Positions 8,112 through 16,626 of a DNA stretch of 64,000 bases are shown one piece after another. Location of the stretch: NCBI RefSeq assembly GCF_029080175.1, contig NZ_JARFJC010000031.1. One strand, given 5' to 3'. The notes beneath the pieces were generated by a model. It worked only from the letters and a program-made list of their open reading frames with translations. It did no database searches and was not told where the DNA came from. This DNA is from Luteipulveratus flavus. GTDB taxonomy: Bacteria > Actinomycetota > Actinomycetes > Actinomycetales > Dermatophilaceae. The position numbers were made by a program, and so were the translations under genes. How positions within the stretch are numbered: position 1 is the stretch's first letter; the number at the start of each line of letters is the position of its first letter.

Positions 8112-8789
8112 CTACGAGGACGGGGCGCGGCGGACCTCGGCGCGCCACAGCGGTGTGCCCGGCCGGTCAGGGCGCTCGCACTGGTCCAGTGCGGTGAGGA
8201 CCAGGCCGGGCGCCGCGGCGAAGGCACGCATCTCCTCCTCCGACATCGGCCAGGGCGGCCCGTCGCCCGTGTCCTGCGGTGTCCGTACCACCTGGACGGC
8301 CAGCAGGGTGCCGCCCGGCGCGACGAGCCGGGACACCGCCGAGGTCATGGCCGTACGCATGGACACCGGGACGGCCTGCACGGTGTAGATCTCGACGACC
8401 AGGTCGAACCCCTCGCGCCAGTCGTCCGGCGGGTCGAGCAGATCGGCGGCGACGTACTCCACCGGGCTGCCCGGGTGCCGTCGCCGGGCCTCGGCGACCG
8501 CAGCCGGTGACAGGTCGAAGGCGACGACGTCGAACCCACGCTGCGCGAGGTGCTCGGCGTCGGCGCCGAGACCGCAGCCCACGACCGCAGCCCGGCCGGC
8601 GCCGGGACCCGAGGCAGCGAGCCAGTCCATCAGGACGGGGTGGGCGGAGTCACGGTCCCAGGGCATCGTGACCGTGCCGTCGCGGCCGGCCCGGTACAGA
8701 CGCTCGAACCAGCTGTTCGGACGCCCCGCCGCGGTGGCCTCGGCCGCCCACTCGTCCGCCTGGGTCTGCCAGTCGCGCGGCGCGCTCAT
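8112..8789 (-). CDS. Class I SAM-dependent methyltransferase
   Basis: 225 residues with a Rossmann methyltransferase core: motif I VVGCGLGADAEHLAQRG, motif II VVAFDLSP, the acidic VEYVAADLLDPP, and FDLVVEIYTVQAVP. The N-terminal WFERLYRAG...MPWDRDSAHP part resembles thiopurine-methyltransferase-like and TehB-like small-molecule methyltransferases, but the substrate cannot be read from the sequence. The ATG at 8789 overlaps the stop of the upstream glutathionyl-hydroquinone-reductase-type gene (ATGA), so they are translated together, which hints at detoxification of an electrophile or quinone. Confidence 0.82.
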   Translation of the reverse strand: MSAPRDWQTQADEWAAEATAAGRPNSWFERLYRAGRDGTVTMPWDRDSAHPVLMDWLAASGPGAGRAAVVGCGLGADAEHLAQRGFDVVAFDLSPAAVAEARRRHPGSPVEYVAADLLDPPDDWREGFDLVVEIYTVQAVPVSMRTAMTSAVSRLVAPGGTLLAVQVVRTPQDTGDGPPWPMSEEEMRAFAAAPGLVLTALDQCERPDRPGTPLWRAEVRRAPSS

Positions 8790-9793
8790 ACGGCGCCGTG
8801 CCCGGCCGGCACCTGCTCGCCGTCGGCCACCGGGCCAGGTGGCGTCCCCTCGCCGAACGGCTTGCCGCCCAACGCTTCTCGGCCGTGCTCGGTGAGCCAC
8901 CCCGACAGCTCCGGGCCCTTGGGCACCACGCCGGTGGGGTTCACGTCGCGGTGCACCTCGTAGTAGTGCGCCTTGATGTCGACGAAGTCGATGGTGTCGC
9001 CGAACCCGGGCGTCTGGAACAGGTCCCGTGCGTACGCCCACAGCACCGGCATCTCGGTCAGCGTGGTGCGGTTGCACTTGAAGTGGCCGTGGTAGACGGG
9101 GTCGAAGCGGGCGAGCGTGGTGAACAGCCGCACGTCGGCCTCGGTGATGGAGTCGCCCATCAGGAAGCGCCGGCTCTCCAACCGGTCGGACAGCCAGTCG
9201 ATCGCGGTGAACAGGCGGTCGTACGCCTTGTCGTACGCCTCCTGCTCGCCGGCGAACCCGCACCGGTAGACGCCGTTGTTGACCTCGGTGTAGACGCGGC
9301 GCATCACCTCGTCCATCTCGGCCCGCAGCGGCTCGGGGTAGAGGTCCGGCGCGCCACCCCGGTGGAAGGCGGTCCACTCCGTCGACAGGTCCAGCGTGAT
9401 CTGGGCGAAGTCGTTCGTCACGACCTCGCCCCTTGGCACGTCCACGATGGCCGGGACCGTGATCCCGCGCGGGTAGTCGGGGTAGCGCTTGAGGTAGGCG
9501 TCCTTGATCCGCGGGATCCCCAGCACCGGGTCGACGCCGCCGGGGTCGAGGTCGAACGTCCAGCTGTCCGCGTCGTGGGTCGGCCCGCAGACGCCCATCG
9601 ACAGGACCGGCTCCAGCCCGAGGAGCCGCCGGACGATGATCGCGCGGTTGGCCCAGGGGCACGCTCGGGACACGACCAGCCGGTAGCGACCGGGCTCCAC
9701 CGGCCAGCCGTCCGAACCGTCGGCCGTGATCCGGTCGGTGATGTAGGTGGTGTCGCGCTCGTAGGACTTCTCGACGTACGTGCCTTGCGCCAT
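8786..9793 (-). CDS. Xi-class GST / S-thiolyl-hydroquinone reductase
   Basis: 335 residues of the ECM4/YqjG family, which removes a thiol adduct from hydroquinones. The catalytic Cys lies in SRACPWANR (about residue 45); the C-terminal GST domain has YTEVNNGVYRCGFAGEQEAYD and SITEADVRLFTTLARFDPVYHGHFKCN, both diagnostic. Most actinobacteria make mycothiol rather than glutathione, so the natural substrate here may be a mycothiol adduct; that is inference. ACCGTA on the plus strand (TACGGT on the minus) lies 6 bases before the ATG, so the mRNA is probably leaderless. It is coupled to the downstream methyltransferase. Confidence 0.9.
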   Translation of the reverse strand: MAQGTYVEKSYERDTTYITDRITADGSDGWPVEPGRYRLVVSRACPWANRAIIVRRLLGLEPVLSMGVCGPTHDADSWTFDLDPGGVDPVLGIPRIKDAYLKRYPDYPRGITVPAIVDVPRGEVVTNDFAQITLDLSTEWTAFHRGGAPDLYPEPLRAEMDEVMRRVYTEVNNGVYRCGFAGEQEAYDKAYDRLFTAIDWLSDRLESRRFLMGDSITEADVRLFTTLARFDPVYHGHFKCNRTTLTEMPVLWAYARDLFQTPGFGDTIDFVDIKAHYYEVHRDVNPTGVVPKGPELSGWLTEHGREALGGKPFGEGTPPGPVADGEQVPAGHGAV

Positions 9794-9799
9794 GGGACG

Positions 9800-9805
9800 A
9801 CCGTA
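9800..9805 (-). promoter_or_regulatory. -10 element for leaderless mRNA of the Xi-GST gene
   Basis: TACGGT on the minus strand ends 6 bases before the ATG at 9793. Confidence 0.5.
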
Positions 9806-9832
9806 CGCCGCGGGCGGGGTCCGGCGGCAGCC

Positions 9833-11197
9833 TCAGGAGGTCATCCGGCCGAGCCGCTCGAGCAGCACCGCCTCGGCCACGCACACCTTCTCGAACTCCC
9901 CGAGGTGCAGGCTCTCGTTGGCGCCGTGGGCGCGGGTGTCGGGGTCCTCGACGCCGGTGACCAGGATCGCCGCGTCGGGGAACTTCTCGGCGAACGCGGC
10001 GACGAACGGGATCGAGCCGCCGACGCCGATGTCGACCGGCTTCTCGCCCCAGGCGTCGGAGAACGCGGCGCGGGCCTCGTCGTACACCGGCCCGTCGGCG
10101 TCCGCGCTGAAGCCGGACCCCTCGTCGTCGAGGGTCAGCTCCACCCGGGCGCCCCAGGGGGTGTTCTTCTCCAGGTGCGTGCGGACCGCCTCGTACGCCT
10201 GTCGCGGGTCCTGGTCGGGCGCGAGGCGCACGGAGACCTTGGCCCGCGCACTCGGGACGAGCGTGTTGGACGAGGTGTCGACCGCCGGGGCGTCGATCCC
10301 GATCGTGGTGATCGACGGCCTGGTCCACAACCGCGCCAGGATCGAGCCGGAGCCGATCAGCTCCACCCCTTCGAGCAGGCCGCTCTCGGCCCGCAGCCGT
10401 GACTCGGGGTAGTCCAGCTCCGCGGCCTCGCCCCCGGCCAGGCCCTCGACCGCGACGTCGCCGGCGTCGTCGTGCAGGCTCGCCAGGAGCCGGACGAGCG
10501 CGGTGATCGCGTCCGGCACGGGTCCGCCGAACATGCCGGAGTGCACCGAGTGGTCCAGGGTCCGGACGGTGACGGCGACCCGGATCATGCCGCGCAGCGT
10601 GGTGGTCAGGGCGGGCGTGCCGACGTCCCAGTTGGTGGAGTCCGCCAGCACGATCGCGTCCGCGCGCAGCCGCTCGCCGTGCCGCTCCAGGATCGTGGCG
10701 AGCGAGTCGGAGCCGACCTCCTCCTCGCCCTCGACGAAGATCGTCACGCCGACCGGCGGCTCCTGGCCGTGCGCGCGCAGGGCGGCGACGTGCGCCATGA
10801 CACCGGCCTTGTCGTCGGCGGCACCGCGGCCGTACAGCCGCCCGTCGCGCTCGGTCGGCTCGAAGGGCTTGGTGTCCCAGTCCTTGTCGTCACCGGGCGG
10901 CTGGACGTCGTGGTGCGCGTACAGGAGCACGGTCGGGGCGCCGTCGGGTGCCGGCCGGTGGCCGATCACCGCGGGAGCACCGCCCTCGCGGACGATCTCC
11001 ACCTCCAGCCCCTCGGCGCGCAGCAGCGCCGCGACGGCCTCGGCGCTCTCGTCGACGTGCTTCTGGTCGAAAGAGTTCAGCGAGACGCTCGGGATCCGGG
11101 TCAGGTCCTCGAGGTCACGGCGGATCCCGGGCATCAGGTCTGCGACGGAGGAGCGCAGCGCGTCGAGTCGGTCGGCGGGAAGGTCTACAGGGCTCAC
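9833..11197 (-). CDS. M20 family dipeptidase/metallopeptidase
   Basis: 454 residues; cytosolic di-zinc peptidase. Metal and catalytic residues are readable in YAHHDVQPPG (His, Asp), GRGAADDKAG (bridging Asp), FVEGEEEVGS (general-base Glu and metal Glu), ADSTNW (Asp) and AHGANESLHLGEF (His). The dimerisation domain begins near LTTTLRGMIRVAVTV. I chose the GTG at 11197 because TACGGT ends 7 bases before it, giving a leaderless mRNA; a GTG at 11206 and the frame to 11236 are alternatives. Substrates are probably dipeptides. It diverges from DUF3043. Confidence 0.9.
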   Translation of the reverse strand: MSPVDLPADRLDALRSSVADLMPGIRRDLEDLTRIPSVSLNSFDQKHVDESAEAVAALLRAEGLEVEIVREGGAPAVIGHRPAPDGAPTVLLYAHHDVQPPGDDKDWDTKPFEPTERDGRLYGRGAADDKAGVMAHVAALRAHGQEPPVGVTIFVEGEEEVGSDSLATILERHGERLRADAIVLADSTNWDVGTPALTTTLRGMIRVAVTVRTLDHSVHSGMFGGPVPDAITALVRLLASLHDDAGDVAVEGLAGGEAAELDYPESRLRAESGLLEGVELIGSGSILARLWTRPSITTIGIDAPAVDTSSNTLVPSARAKVSVRLAPDQDPRQAYEAVRTHLEKNTPWGARVELTLDDEGSGFSADADGPVYDEARAAFSDAWGEKPVDIGVGGSIPFVAAFAEKFPDAAILVTGVEDPDTRAHGANESLHLGEFEKVCVAEAVLLERLGRMTS

Positions 11198-11204
11198 CCG
11201 GCAC

Positions 11205-11210
11205 ACCGTA
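11205..11210 (-). promoter_or_regulatory. -10 element for leaderless mRNA of the M20 peptidase
   Basis: TACGGT on the minus strand, 7 bases before the GTG at 11197; this decides the start codon. Confidence 0.5.
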
Positions 11211-11264
11211 GCCAGGACCGGGCCGGAGGATGTCACCGATGTCGGCGGAACGGCTCGCGCGGAT

Positions 11265-11270
11265 TAAGGT
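11265..11270 (+). promoter_or_regulatory. -10 element for leaderless mRNA of DUF3043
   Basis: TAAGGT, 6 bases before the GTG at 11277. Confidence 0.5.
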
Positions 11271-11276
11271 GTCTGC

Positions 11277-11867
11277 GTGTTTCGCCGCCAGAAGGACAAG
11301 AACGAGGCCCCGGTCGACCCCGAGCCCGACGTGACCGAGCGCCCGGGGGCCAAGAACAAGCCCACCCCGAAGCGGCGCGACCAGGAGGCCGCCCGGCGCA
11401 AGCCGCTGGTCCCCACCGACCGCAAGGCCGCCAAGCAGGCCTCCCGCGACTCCGCCCGTGCGCAGCGGATGCAGCGCCGGGACGCGATGAACCGAGGCGA
11501 GGAGTCGGCGCTGCCGGCCCGCGACCGCGGACCGGTGAAGCGGTTCATCCGCAACACCGTCGACGCGCGCTGGAACATCGGCGAGATCCTGCTGCCGCTG
11601 ATGCTCATCGTGCTGGTGCTGATGTTCGCCGGGTCCGCTGTGCCGGCGATCCAGATGGTCGCCATCCTCGCGGTCTGGGCCATCGTGCTGGTCGGGATCG
11701 CGGACGCCTACCTGCTGTGGCGGCGGACGAAGAAGGCGATCGTGGCGAAGTTCGGCGAGGAGCCGCCGCGCGGCTCGGCGTCCTACACGATCATGCGGTC
11801 GTTCCAGATGCGCATGTCGCGGATGCCCAAGCCGCAGGTCGCCCGCGGCGACAAGTCCTGGAAGTAG
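11277..11867 (+). CDS. DUF3043 membrane protein
   Basis: 196 residues; a conserved actinobacterial protein of unknown function in the position of Rv2206. The first 85 residues are charged and probably disordered (KKDKNE-type, then RDQEAARRKPLVPTDRKAAK and RMQRRDAMNRGEE), followed by FIRNTVDARWNIGEI and two membrane helices (LLPLMLIVLVLMFAGSA and MVAILAVWAIVLVGIADAYLLW). The C-terminal tail is basic (FQMRMSRMPKPQ). GTG start with a TAAGGT hexamer 6 bases upstream, hence probably leaderless. No enzyme motif is visible. Confidence 0.88.
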   Translation: MFRRQKDKNEAPVDPEPDVTERPGAKNKPTPKRRDQEAARRKPLVPTDRKAAKQASRDSARAQRMQRRDAMNRGEESALPARDRGPVKRFIRNTVDARWNIGEILLPLMLIVLVLMFAGSAVPAIQMVAILAVWAIVLVGIADAYLLWRRTKKAIVAKFGEEPPRGSASYTIMRSFQMRMSRMPKPQVARGDKSWK

Positions 11868-11872
11868 CCGGC

Positions 11873-12088
11873 TCAGGACCCGTCGGACAGGCTCATCGGG
11901 CCGTACACCGGCGTGTCGCCCTCGTGCAGGGTCACCGCGCTCACGCCGTGCTCGGCGAGATCACGCCACTGCTCCCCCAGCCACGACTCGGCGTCGCTCT
12001 GCGTCGGGAACCCCGTCGCCACCAGGGAGTCCCCGGTGACCGGTGCTCCGGTCTCGTCCTCGTACGTCCAGCGCCACGATCCGGTCAT
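11873..12088 (-). CDS. Small conserved actinobacterial protein
   Basis: 71 residues, acidic, starting MTGSWRWTYEDETG and containing FPTQSDAESWLGEQWRDLAEHGVSAVTLHEGD. I recognise this as a recurrent small hypothetical protein of high-GC Gram-positives, but no function is known to me. It has no signal or membrane segment. The start at 12088 is supported by TAGGCT 6 bases upstream (leaderless). It converges on DUF3043 with 5 bases between the stops. Confidence 0.7.
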   Translation of the reverse strand: MTGSWRWTYEDETGAPVTGDSLVATGFPTQSDAESWLGEQWRDLAEHGVSAVTLHEGDTPVYGPMSLSDGS

Positions 12089-12094
12089 GCCCTC

Positions 12095-12100
12095 AGCCTA
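12095..12100 (-). promoter_or_regulatory. -10 element for leaderless mRNA of the 71-residue protein
   Basis: TAGGCT on the minus strand, 6 bases before the ATG at 12088. Confidence 0.45.
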
Positions 12101-12113
12101 GGCAGCAGCACAT

Positions 12114-12158
12114 GACGCAAGCCGGTGGAGCCCCCGAGCGGCTCCACCGGCTTGCGTC
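12114..12158 (-). terminator. Strong terminator of the ABC operon
   Basis: Perfect 18-bp stem (GACGCAAGCCGGTGGAGC and its complement) with a 9-base loop, starting 18 bases after the ABC permease stop. No U-tract follows; stem length alone suggests efficient termination. Confidence 0.75.
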
Positions 12159-12176
12159 GTGCCGTGCTCCTGACGA

Positions 12177-12989
12177 CTACTTGACCTCGCTGCGACGCAG
12201 GCGCCACATGCCGGCGAGCAGCGGCAGGAGCACCCAGACCGCGCCCGCCACCGCGACCTTCGCCCACTGGTCGCCGTGGACGGTGCCGTCGTACACCGGC
12301 TGGAGCGCCTGGTTGATGTCGAGCCACTTCGAGGCGGTGTGCAGCCAGCTGACCGCGCTGCCGACCACGGTCCACAGCGTCGGGATGACCAGGTAGCTGA
12401 CCACGGCCGCCGGGGTGTTCTGCAGGATCATGCCGAACGCCACGCCCTGCAGGACCACGAAGAGCTGGCCGATGAGGACGCCGAGCAGCGGCTTCCACTC
12501 CACCCAGGTCGGGTCACTCCCGCGGATCGCCTGGCACAGGAAGGTCGCGAGCGCCGCCAGCACGAGCGCCGCGACGACCGTCGCCAGTCCGAGGAGAACG
12601 GCCGAGACGAGCTTGGCCCAGCCGACCCGGGCCCGGTGCGGCTCCAGCGTGAACGTCACCAGACCGGTGCGCTGGGACCACTCGGACGTCACGGCCAGTA
12701 CGCCGAGGATCGGGAGCAGGATGCTCTGCGGGATGACCGTCGCGGCGACGAAGTCCCCGAAGTTCTTGCCGTCGTCCGCCTGGCCCGAGAAGAGCATGAT
12801 GGCGACGATCGCGGCGGTGACGACGCCGATCGCGGCCAGCAGCCACCGGCCGGCGCGGGTGTTCAGCTGCTTGCGCAGCTCCACGGCGGTCAGCCGGGTG
12901 AACGGGACCCTGGTGGGCTCGGGCAGGTTCAACCGCGACGGGAGCCGGACTCCGGTCCGACCGGGCGCTGTCTGCTCGACGGTGCTCAT
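12177..12989 (-). CDS. ABC-2 type transporter permease
   Basis: 270 residues with six hydrophobic segments, among them WLLAAIGVVTAAIVAIMLF, VIPQSILLPILGVLAV, LVSAVLLGLATVVAALVLAALA and WVLLPLLAGMWRLRR. The motif TSEWSQRTGLVTFTLEPHR between segments 2 and 3 is typical of ABC-2 permeases of the drug or bacteriocin exporter group. It starts inside the stop of the ATPase gene (ATGA). The substrate is unknown; the divergent two-component system suggests export of, or resistance to, a cell-envelope-active compound. Confidence 0.87.
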   Translation of the reverse strand: MSTVEQTAPGRTGVRLPSRLNLPEPTRVPFTRLTAVELRKQLNTRAGRWLLAAIGVVTAAIVAIMLFSGQADDGKNFGDFVAATVIPQSILLPILGVLAVTSEWSQRTGLVTFTLEPHRARVGWAKLVSAVLLGLATVVAALVLAALATFLCQAIRGSDPTWVEWKPLLGVLIGQLFVVLQGVAFGMILQNTPAAVVSYLVIPTLWTVVGSAVSWLHTASKWLDINQALQPVYDGTVHGDQWAKVAVAGAVWVLLPLLAGMWRLRRSEVK

Positions 12990-13882
12990 GCTGCGACCTC
13001 CTCGCGTGCGTCGTCCGCCGTGAGCTGGAGGAACATCTCCTCCAGCCCGGCCGACCCGGCTTCCTTCAGCTCCACCAGCACGACCCCGTGGGTCGCGGCG
13101 AGCGTGCCGATCTGCAGCGGCTCGGCCTGGACCAGCAGGCCCGACGGCGCGGCGGTCACCTGGAGCCCGGCCTCCTGCAGCCGACCCGCGAACGCGGCGT
13201 CGTCGGTCGTCCGGACGGTGGTGCCGGAGGACGCCATCAGCTCGGCCTTGCTGCCCTGGGCGACGATGCGCCCGCGCCCGATGACGACCAGCTCGTCGGC
13301 GACCACCTCGATCTCGTGCAGCAGGTGGGACGACAGCAGCACCGTGCCGCCCTCGTCGGCGTACCCGCGCAGCAGGCCGCGCATCCAGCGGATGCCCGCC
13401 GGGTCCAGGCCGTTGGCCGGCTCGTCCAGGATGAGCACCTGCGGGTCACCGAGCAGGGCGTGGGCGATGCCCAGGCGCTGGCGCATGCCGAGCGAGTAGT
13501 TGCCGATCCGGCGGCCCGACTCGGACTCCGTGAGGCCGACCAGGTCGAGCATCTCGTCGACGCGGCTGCGGTCCAGGCCCATGACCATGGCACCGAGGGT
13601 CAGCACCTCCCGGCCCGTGCGGCCCGTGTGCTGCGCCGAGGCATCCAGCAGGACGCCGACGTGCCGCCCGGGGTTAGGCAGCGCGGCGTAGGGCTTGCCG
13701 AGCACGGTCGTGGCGCCGGCCGTCGGCGGCGTGAGGCCGCACATCATCCGCATGCAGGTCGACTTGCCTGCTCCGTTGGGGCCGAGGAATCCGGTCACCG
13801 TGCCGGGACGCACCTCGAAGGTGACGTCGTCGACGGCGGTGTATCCCCCGTACCGCTTCGTCAGGTTCTCAGCTGTGATCAT
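12986..13882 (-). CDS. ABC transporter ATP-binding protein
   Basis: 298 residues. Walker A GPNGAGKST, the Q-loop region LLDASAQHTGRTG, signature YSLGMRQRLG (LSGGQ variant usual in this group), Walker B VLILDEPANGLDP and switch His in LLSSHLLHEIE. The C-terminal 70 residues (VRTTDDAAFAGRLQEAGLQV...) form the accessory domain found in DrrA/BcrA-like ATPases. First gene of the ABC pair, reading away from the histidine kinase with 146 bases between the starts. Confidence 0.92.
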   Translation of the reverse strand: MITAENLTKRYGGYTAVDDVTFEVRPGTVTGFLGPNGAGKSTCMRMMCGLTPPTAGATTVLGKPYAALPNPGRHVGVLLDASAQHTGRTGREVLTLGAMVMGLDRSRVDEMLDLVGLTESESGRRIGNYSLGMRQRLGIAHALLGDPQVLILDEPANGLDPAGIRWMRGLLRGYADEGGTVLLSSHLLHEIEVVADELVVIGRGRIVAQGSKAELMASSGTTVRTTDDAAFAGRLQEAGLQVTAAPSGLLVQAEPLQIGTLAATHGVVLVELKEAGSAGLEEMFLQLTADDAREEVAA

Positions 13883-14015
13883 GGCTCCAGCCTCCCGGCG
13901 CGGCCGGGCTGCCCGCATCGGCCACGGGGCTGATGCGCGTACGACTTTGGTCGACGTCTCGCGGCCGGAGGTCCATCGTCGGCCGGACAGCGGTCGCGGC
14001 CGGCGCGATCGGCCG

Positions 14016-14021
14016 TAGCCT
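14016..14021 (+). promoter_or_regulatory. -10 element for leaderless histidine kinase mRNA
   Basis: TAGCCT, 7 bases before the GTG at 14029. Confidence 0.45.
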
Positions 14022-14028
14022 CGGCAAC

Positions 14029-15204
14029 GTGTCCGCACCGACGACCAGCCGAGCCCGCCACCTGTGGGGTGAGACCTGGCGCATCCTCGCCGCCGCGGTG
14101 TCCGGCCTGCTCCTGCTCGCGGCCGCGCAGGCCGAGGACCGCACCCAGCACTACCAGCACGGCGACGTGTGGCCGTTCGTCGATCTCGCGCTGGGTGTCC
14201 TGAGCCTCGGTCTGCTGCTGTGGCGTCGGCGGTGGCCGGTGGCGATCACCGGGACTCTCGTGGCGGTCTCCGCGGTCGCGGTCTCGCCGGCGGGCGCGGC
14301 CGGCCTGGCCCTCATCTCGCTGTGCACGCACCGCCGGTGGCGGCAGATCGTCCCGATGACGGTCCTGTGGATCCTGTCCAGCCTGATCTTCGCGCTGCTG
14401 TTCCCCAGCCAGGACGCCCTCTCCGACCGGATCACCAACGTCGTCCTCACCCTGCTGGCCACCGCGGTCTGCGTCGCCACCGGACTGGCGATCGGGGCGC
14501 GCCGTGAGCTCCTCGCCAGCCTGCGCGCGCGTGCCGAGACCGCCGAGCGGGAGCAGGCACTCCTGGTCGCGCGGGCCAAGGTCGGCGAGCGAGCCCGGAT
14601 CGCGCGCGAGATGCACGACGTGCTCGCGCACCGGATCTCGTTGGTGGCCGTGCACTCCGGGGCCCTGGCCTACCGCCAGGACCTCAGCGCGACCGAGGTA
14701 CGTACCGCCGCGGGCGTCATCCAGGAGAACGCCCATCACGCACTCACCGAGCTGCGTGAGGTCCTCGGAGTCCTGCGCGGGAACGAGGCGCCGGGCGAGC
14801 CGGAGGCACCGCAGCCGGTGCTGTGCGACGTCGAGGCGCTGGTGGAGTCGGCGCGTCGCGGCGGTGCCCACATCGACCTGCGGGTCCACACGGACCCGTC
14901 CGGACTCCCCGAGCCGATCTCGCGGCACGCCTACCGGATCATCCAGGAGGGTCTCACCAATGCCGCCAAGCACGCCCCCGGCGCACCGGTGATCGTCGAG
15001 ATCGCCGGCGAGCCCGGTGGCCGGCTGCTCCTGGAGGTCCGCAACCCGGAGCCGCCCCACCAGGAGGTCGAGCCGCTGCCGTCGTCCGGCCTCGGTCTGA
15101 TCGGCCTCACCGAGCGCGCCGTGCTCTCCGGCGGTGAGCTGCGGTACGGCGTCGACCGGCGCCAGCACTTCGTCCTGTCGGCGTGGCTACCGTGGGCGAC
15201 GTGA
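14029..15204 (+). CDS. Sensor histidine kinase (HisKA_3 / NarL-DesK type)
   Basis: 391 residues. Four to five membrane helices occupy the first 150 residues (for example ILAAAVSGLLLLAAAQ, WPVAITGTLVAVSAVAV, LWILSSLIFALLF). A coiled linker (LLASLRARAETAEREQ) leads to the H-box RIAREMHDVLAHRISLVAVH with the phospho-accepting His, and the ATPase N-box EGLTNAAKHAPG and G-box SSGLGLIGL. Little extracytoplasmic sequence is present, as in intramembrane-sensing kinases that watch ABC exporters. The GTG at 14029 is chosen for the TAGCCT 7 bases upstream; the frame is open from 13933. Coupled by GTGA to the regulator. Confidence 0.92.
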   Translation: MSAPTTSRARHLWGETWRILAAAVSGLLLLAAAQAEDRTQHYQHGDVWPFVDLALGVLSLGLLLWRRRWPVAITGTLVAVSAVAVSPAGAAGLALISLCTHRRWRQIVPMTVLWILSSLIFALLFPSQDALSDRITNVVLTLLATAVCVATGLAIGARRELLASLRARAETAEREQALLVARAKVGERARIAREMHDVLAHRISLVAVHSGALAYRQDLSATEVRTAAGVIQENAHHALTELREVLGVLRGNEAPGEPEAPQPVLCDVEALVESARRGGAHIDLRVHTDPSGLPEPISRHAYRIIQEGLTNAAKHAPGAPVIVEIAGEPGGRLLLEVRNPEPPHQEVEPLPSSGLGLIGLTERAVLSGGELRYGVDRRQHFVLSAWLPWAT

Positions 15205-15875
15205 CGACCGACGCGCCCGAGACGATCCGGGTCCTTCTGGTGGACGACGACGGCCTGGTGCGCGCCGGCCTGAAGATGATCCTCGGCGGGGCGAGCGATG
15301 TCGACGTCGTCGGCGAGGCCGGCCACGGCGAGGAGGCCATCGCCCTCACCGAGCGGCTGTCACCGGACGTCGTGCTCATGGACATCCGGATGCCGCGGCT
15401 GGACGGGATCGCCGCCACGGACCGACTCGTGTCGACCTACGGCGACCGCGTCCGCGTGATCGTCCTGACCACGTTCGACACCGACGACATGATCGTGCGC
15501 GCAGTGCAGGTCGGCGCCAGCGGCTTCCTGCTCAAGGACACGCCGCCGGAGAGGCTCGTCGCCGCGGTACGGACCGTCGCGGCGGGCGACCCGATCCTGT
15601 CCCCGCAGGTGACCGCCTCCCTGATGGCCCGCATCGGCTCGACCGGCGACGACGACCGGGTGCACCGCGCGCGGGCCCGCCTGGCGGTGCTCACCGAGCG
15701 CGAGCACGAGGTCGCCCTCGCCGTCGGCAAGGGATGGTCGAACGCGGAGATCAGCCGCGAGCTGTACATGAGCGTCCCGACCGTGAAGGCCCACGTCTCG
15801 CGGCTGCTGACCAAGCTGGACGCGGCCAACCGGGTGCAGATCGCCCTGCTGGTGCACGACGCCCGGCTCGCCTGA
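15201..15875 (+). CDS. Response regulator, NarL/LuxR family
   Basis: 224 residues: receiver domain (IRVLLVDDDGLVRAGL, phospho-acceptor Asp in VVLMDIRMPRLDG, Thr in VLTTFDT, Lys in FLLKDTPPE) and a C-terminal LuxR-type HTH (LTEREHEVALAVGKGWSNAEISRELYM...TVKAHVSRLLTKL). The GTG at 15201 overlaps the kinase stop (GTGA); an in-frame GTG at 15183 would add six residues. The pair most likely controls the divergent ABC genes, as is common for this class, but no binding site could be identified. Confidence 0.93.
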   Translation: MTTDAPETIRVLLVDDDGLVRAGLKMILGGASDVDVVGEAGHGEEAIALTERLSPDVVLMDIRMPRLDGIAATDRLVSTYGDRVRVIVLTTFDTDDMIVRAVQVGASGFLLKDTPPERLVAAVRTVAAGDPILSPQVTASLMARIGSTGDDDRVHRARARLAVLTEREHEVALAVGKGWSNAEISRELYMSVPTVKAHVSRLLTKLDAANRVQIALLVHDARLA

Positions 15876-15963
15876 CGTCGCTCGCGACCGGTGACGTACG
15901 GCGCCCGCCTCCCTAGGGTGGTCGCACGGCCGGCACTGGGCCGGCCCGGCAGGAGGGTTCCCG

Positions 15964-16575
15964 ATGAGTGCAGTCGACGACATTCTCACGCAGATCCCAA
16001 TCGACCAGCTGGCCGCGCAGGTGGGCGCCGACGAGGCGACGACCCGTGACGCCGCTGCGCAGGCGGTCCCGGCGCTGCTCAGCGGTATGCAGGCCAACGC
16101 CCAGGACCCGGGCGGAGCGGCCTCGCTCGACGAGGCGCTCGGCCAGCACCAGGGCGGCGTGCCGTCGCCGACCCAGGTGGACCCCGACGAGGGCCAGGCC
16201 ATCGTCGGTCACGTCTTCGGCGACCACCAGGACGCGGTCGTGAGTCGGCTCGGCGGCCTGGGCGGGAGCGGCGGCGGCGACGCGCTGATGAAGAAGCTGC
16301 TGCCGATCCTCGCGCCGATCGTGCTGTCCTACCTGTCCAACAAGATCCTCAAGGGCGGCACCGGGGGCGGACTCAGCGGCGGCCAGACCCAGTCCCAGCC
16401 CGCTCCCACGCAGCAGACGTCGGACACCCAGGGCCAGCAGTCGTCGCGGGGCGGTGGTGGGCTCGCCGACGTCCTCGGCGGCCTGCTCGGCGGCGGCGGA
16501 TCGGCCGGGTCCGGCGGGAGCGGCGGGATCGGCGACATCCTCGGCGGCCTGCTCGGCGGAGGTCGCAAAGTCTGA
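15964..16575 (+). CDS. DUF937 (YidB-like) protein
   Basis: 203 residues. The first 120 residues are the DUF937 domain (LTQIPIDQLAAQVGADEATTRDAAAQAVPALLSGM and VGHVFGDHQDAVVSRLGG), ending in a hydrophobic LLPILAPIVLSYLSNKIL. The rest is low-complexity, with two copies of a Gly-rich repeat (ADVLGGLLGGGG and GDILGGLLGGGR). Excellent ribosome binding site AGGAGG at 15951-15956. The family is widespread and uncharacterised. Single gene, convergent with malic enzyme. Confidence 0.87.
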   Translation: MSAVDDILTQIPIDQLAAQVGADEATTRDAAAQAVPALLSGMQANAQDPGGAASLDEALGQHQGGVPSPTQVDPDEGQAIVGHVFGDHQDAVVSRLGGLGGSGGGDALMKKLLPILAPIVLSYLSNKILKGGTGGGLSGGQTQSQPAPTQQTSDTQGQQSSRGGGGLADVLGGLLGGGGSAGSGGSGGIGDILGGLLGGGRKV

Positions 16576-16585
16576 GCCCGGCCCG

Positions 16586-16619
16586 GACGGGCGCCCGCAC
16601 CTCGCGGCGGGCACCCGTC
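16586..16619 (+). terminator. Bidirectional terminator
   Basis: GACGGGCGCCCGC / GCGGGCACCCGTC, 13-bp stem with one mismatch and an 8-base loop, between the convergent DUF937 and malic enzyme genes. Confidence 0.65.
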
Positions 16620-16626
16620 GGGTCGG

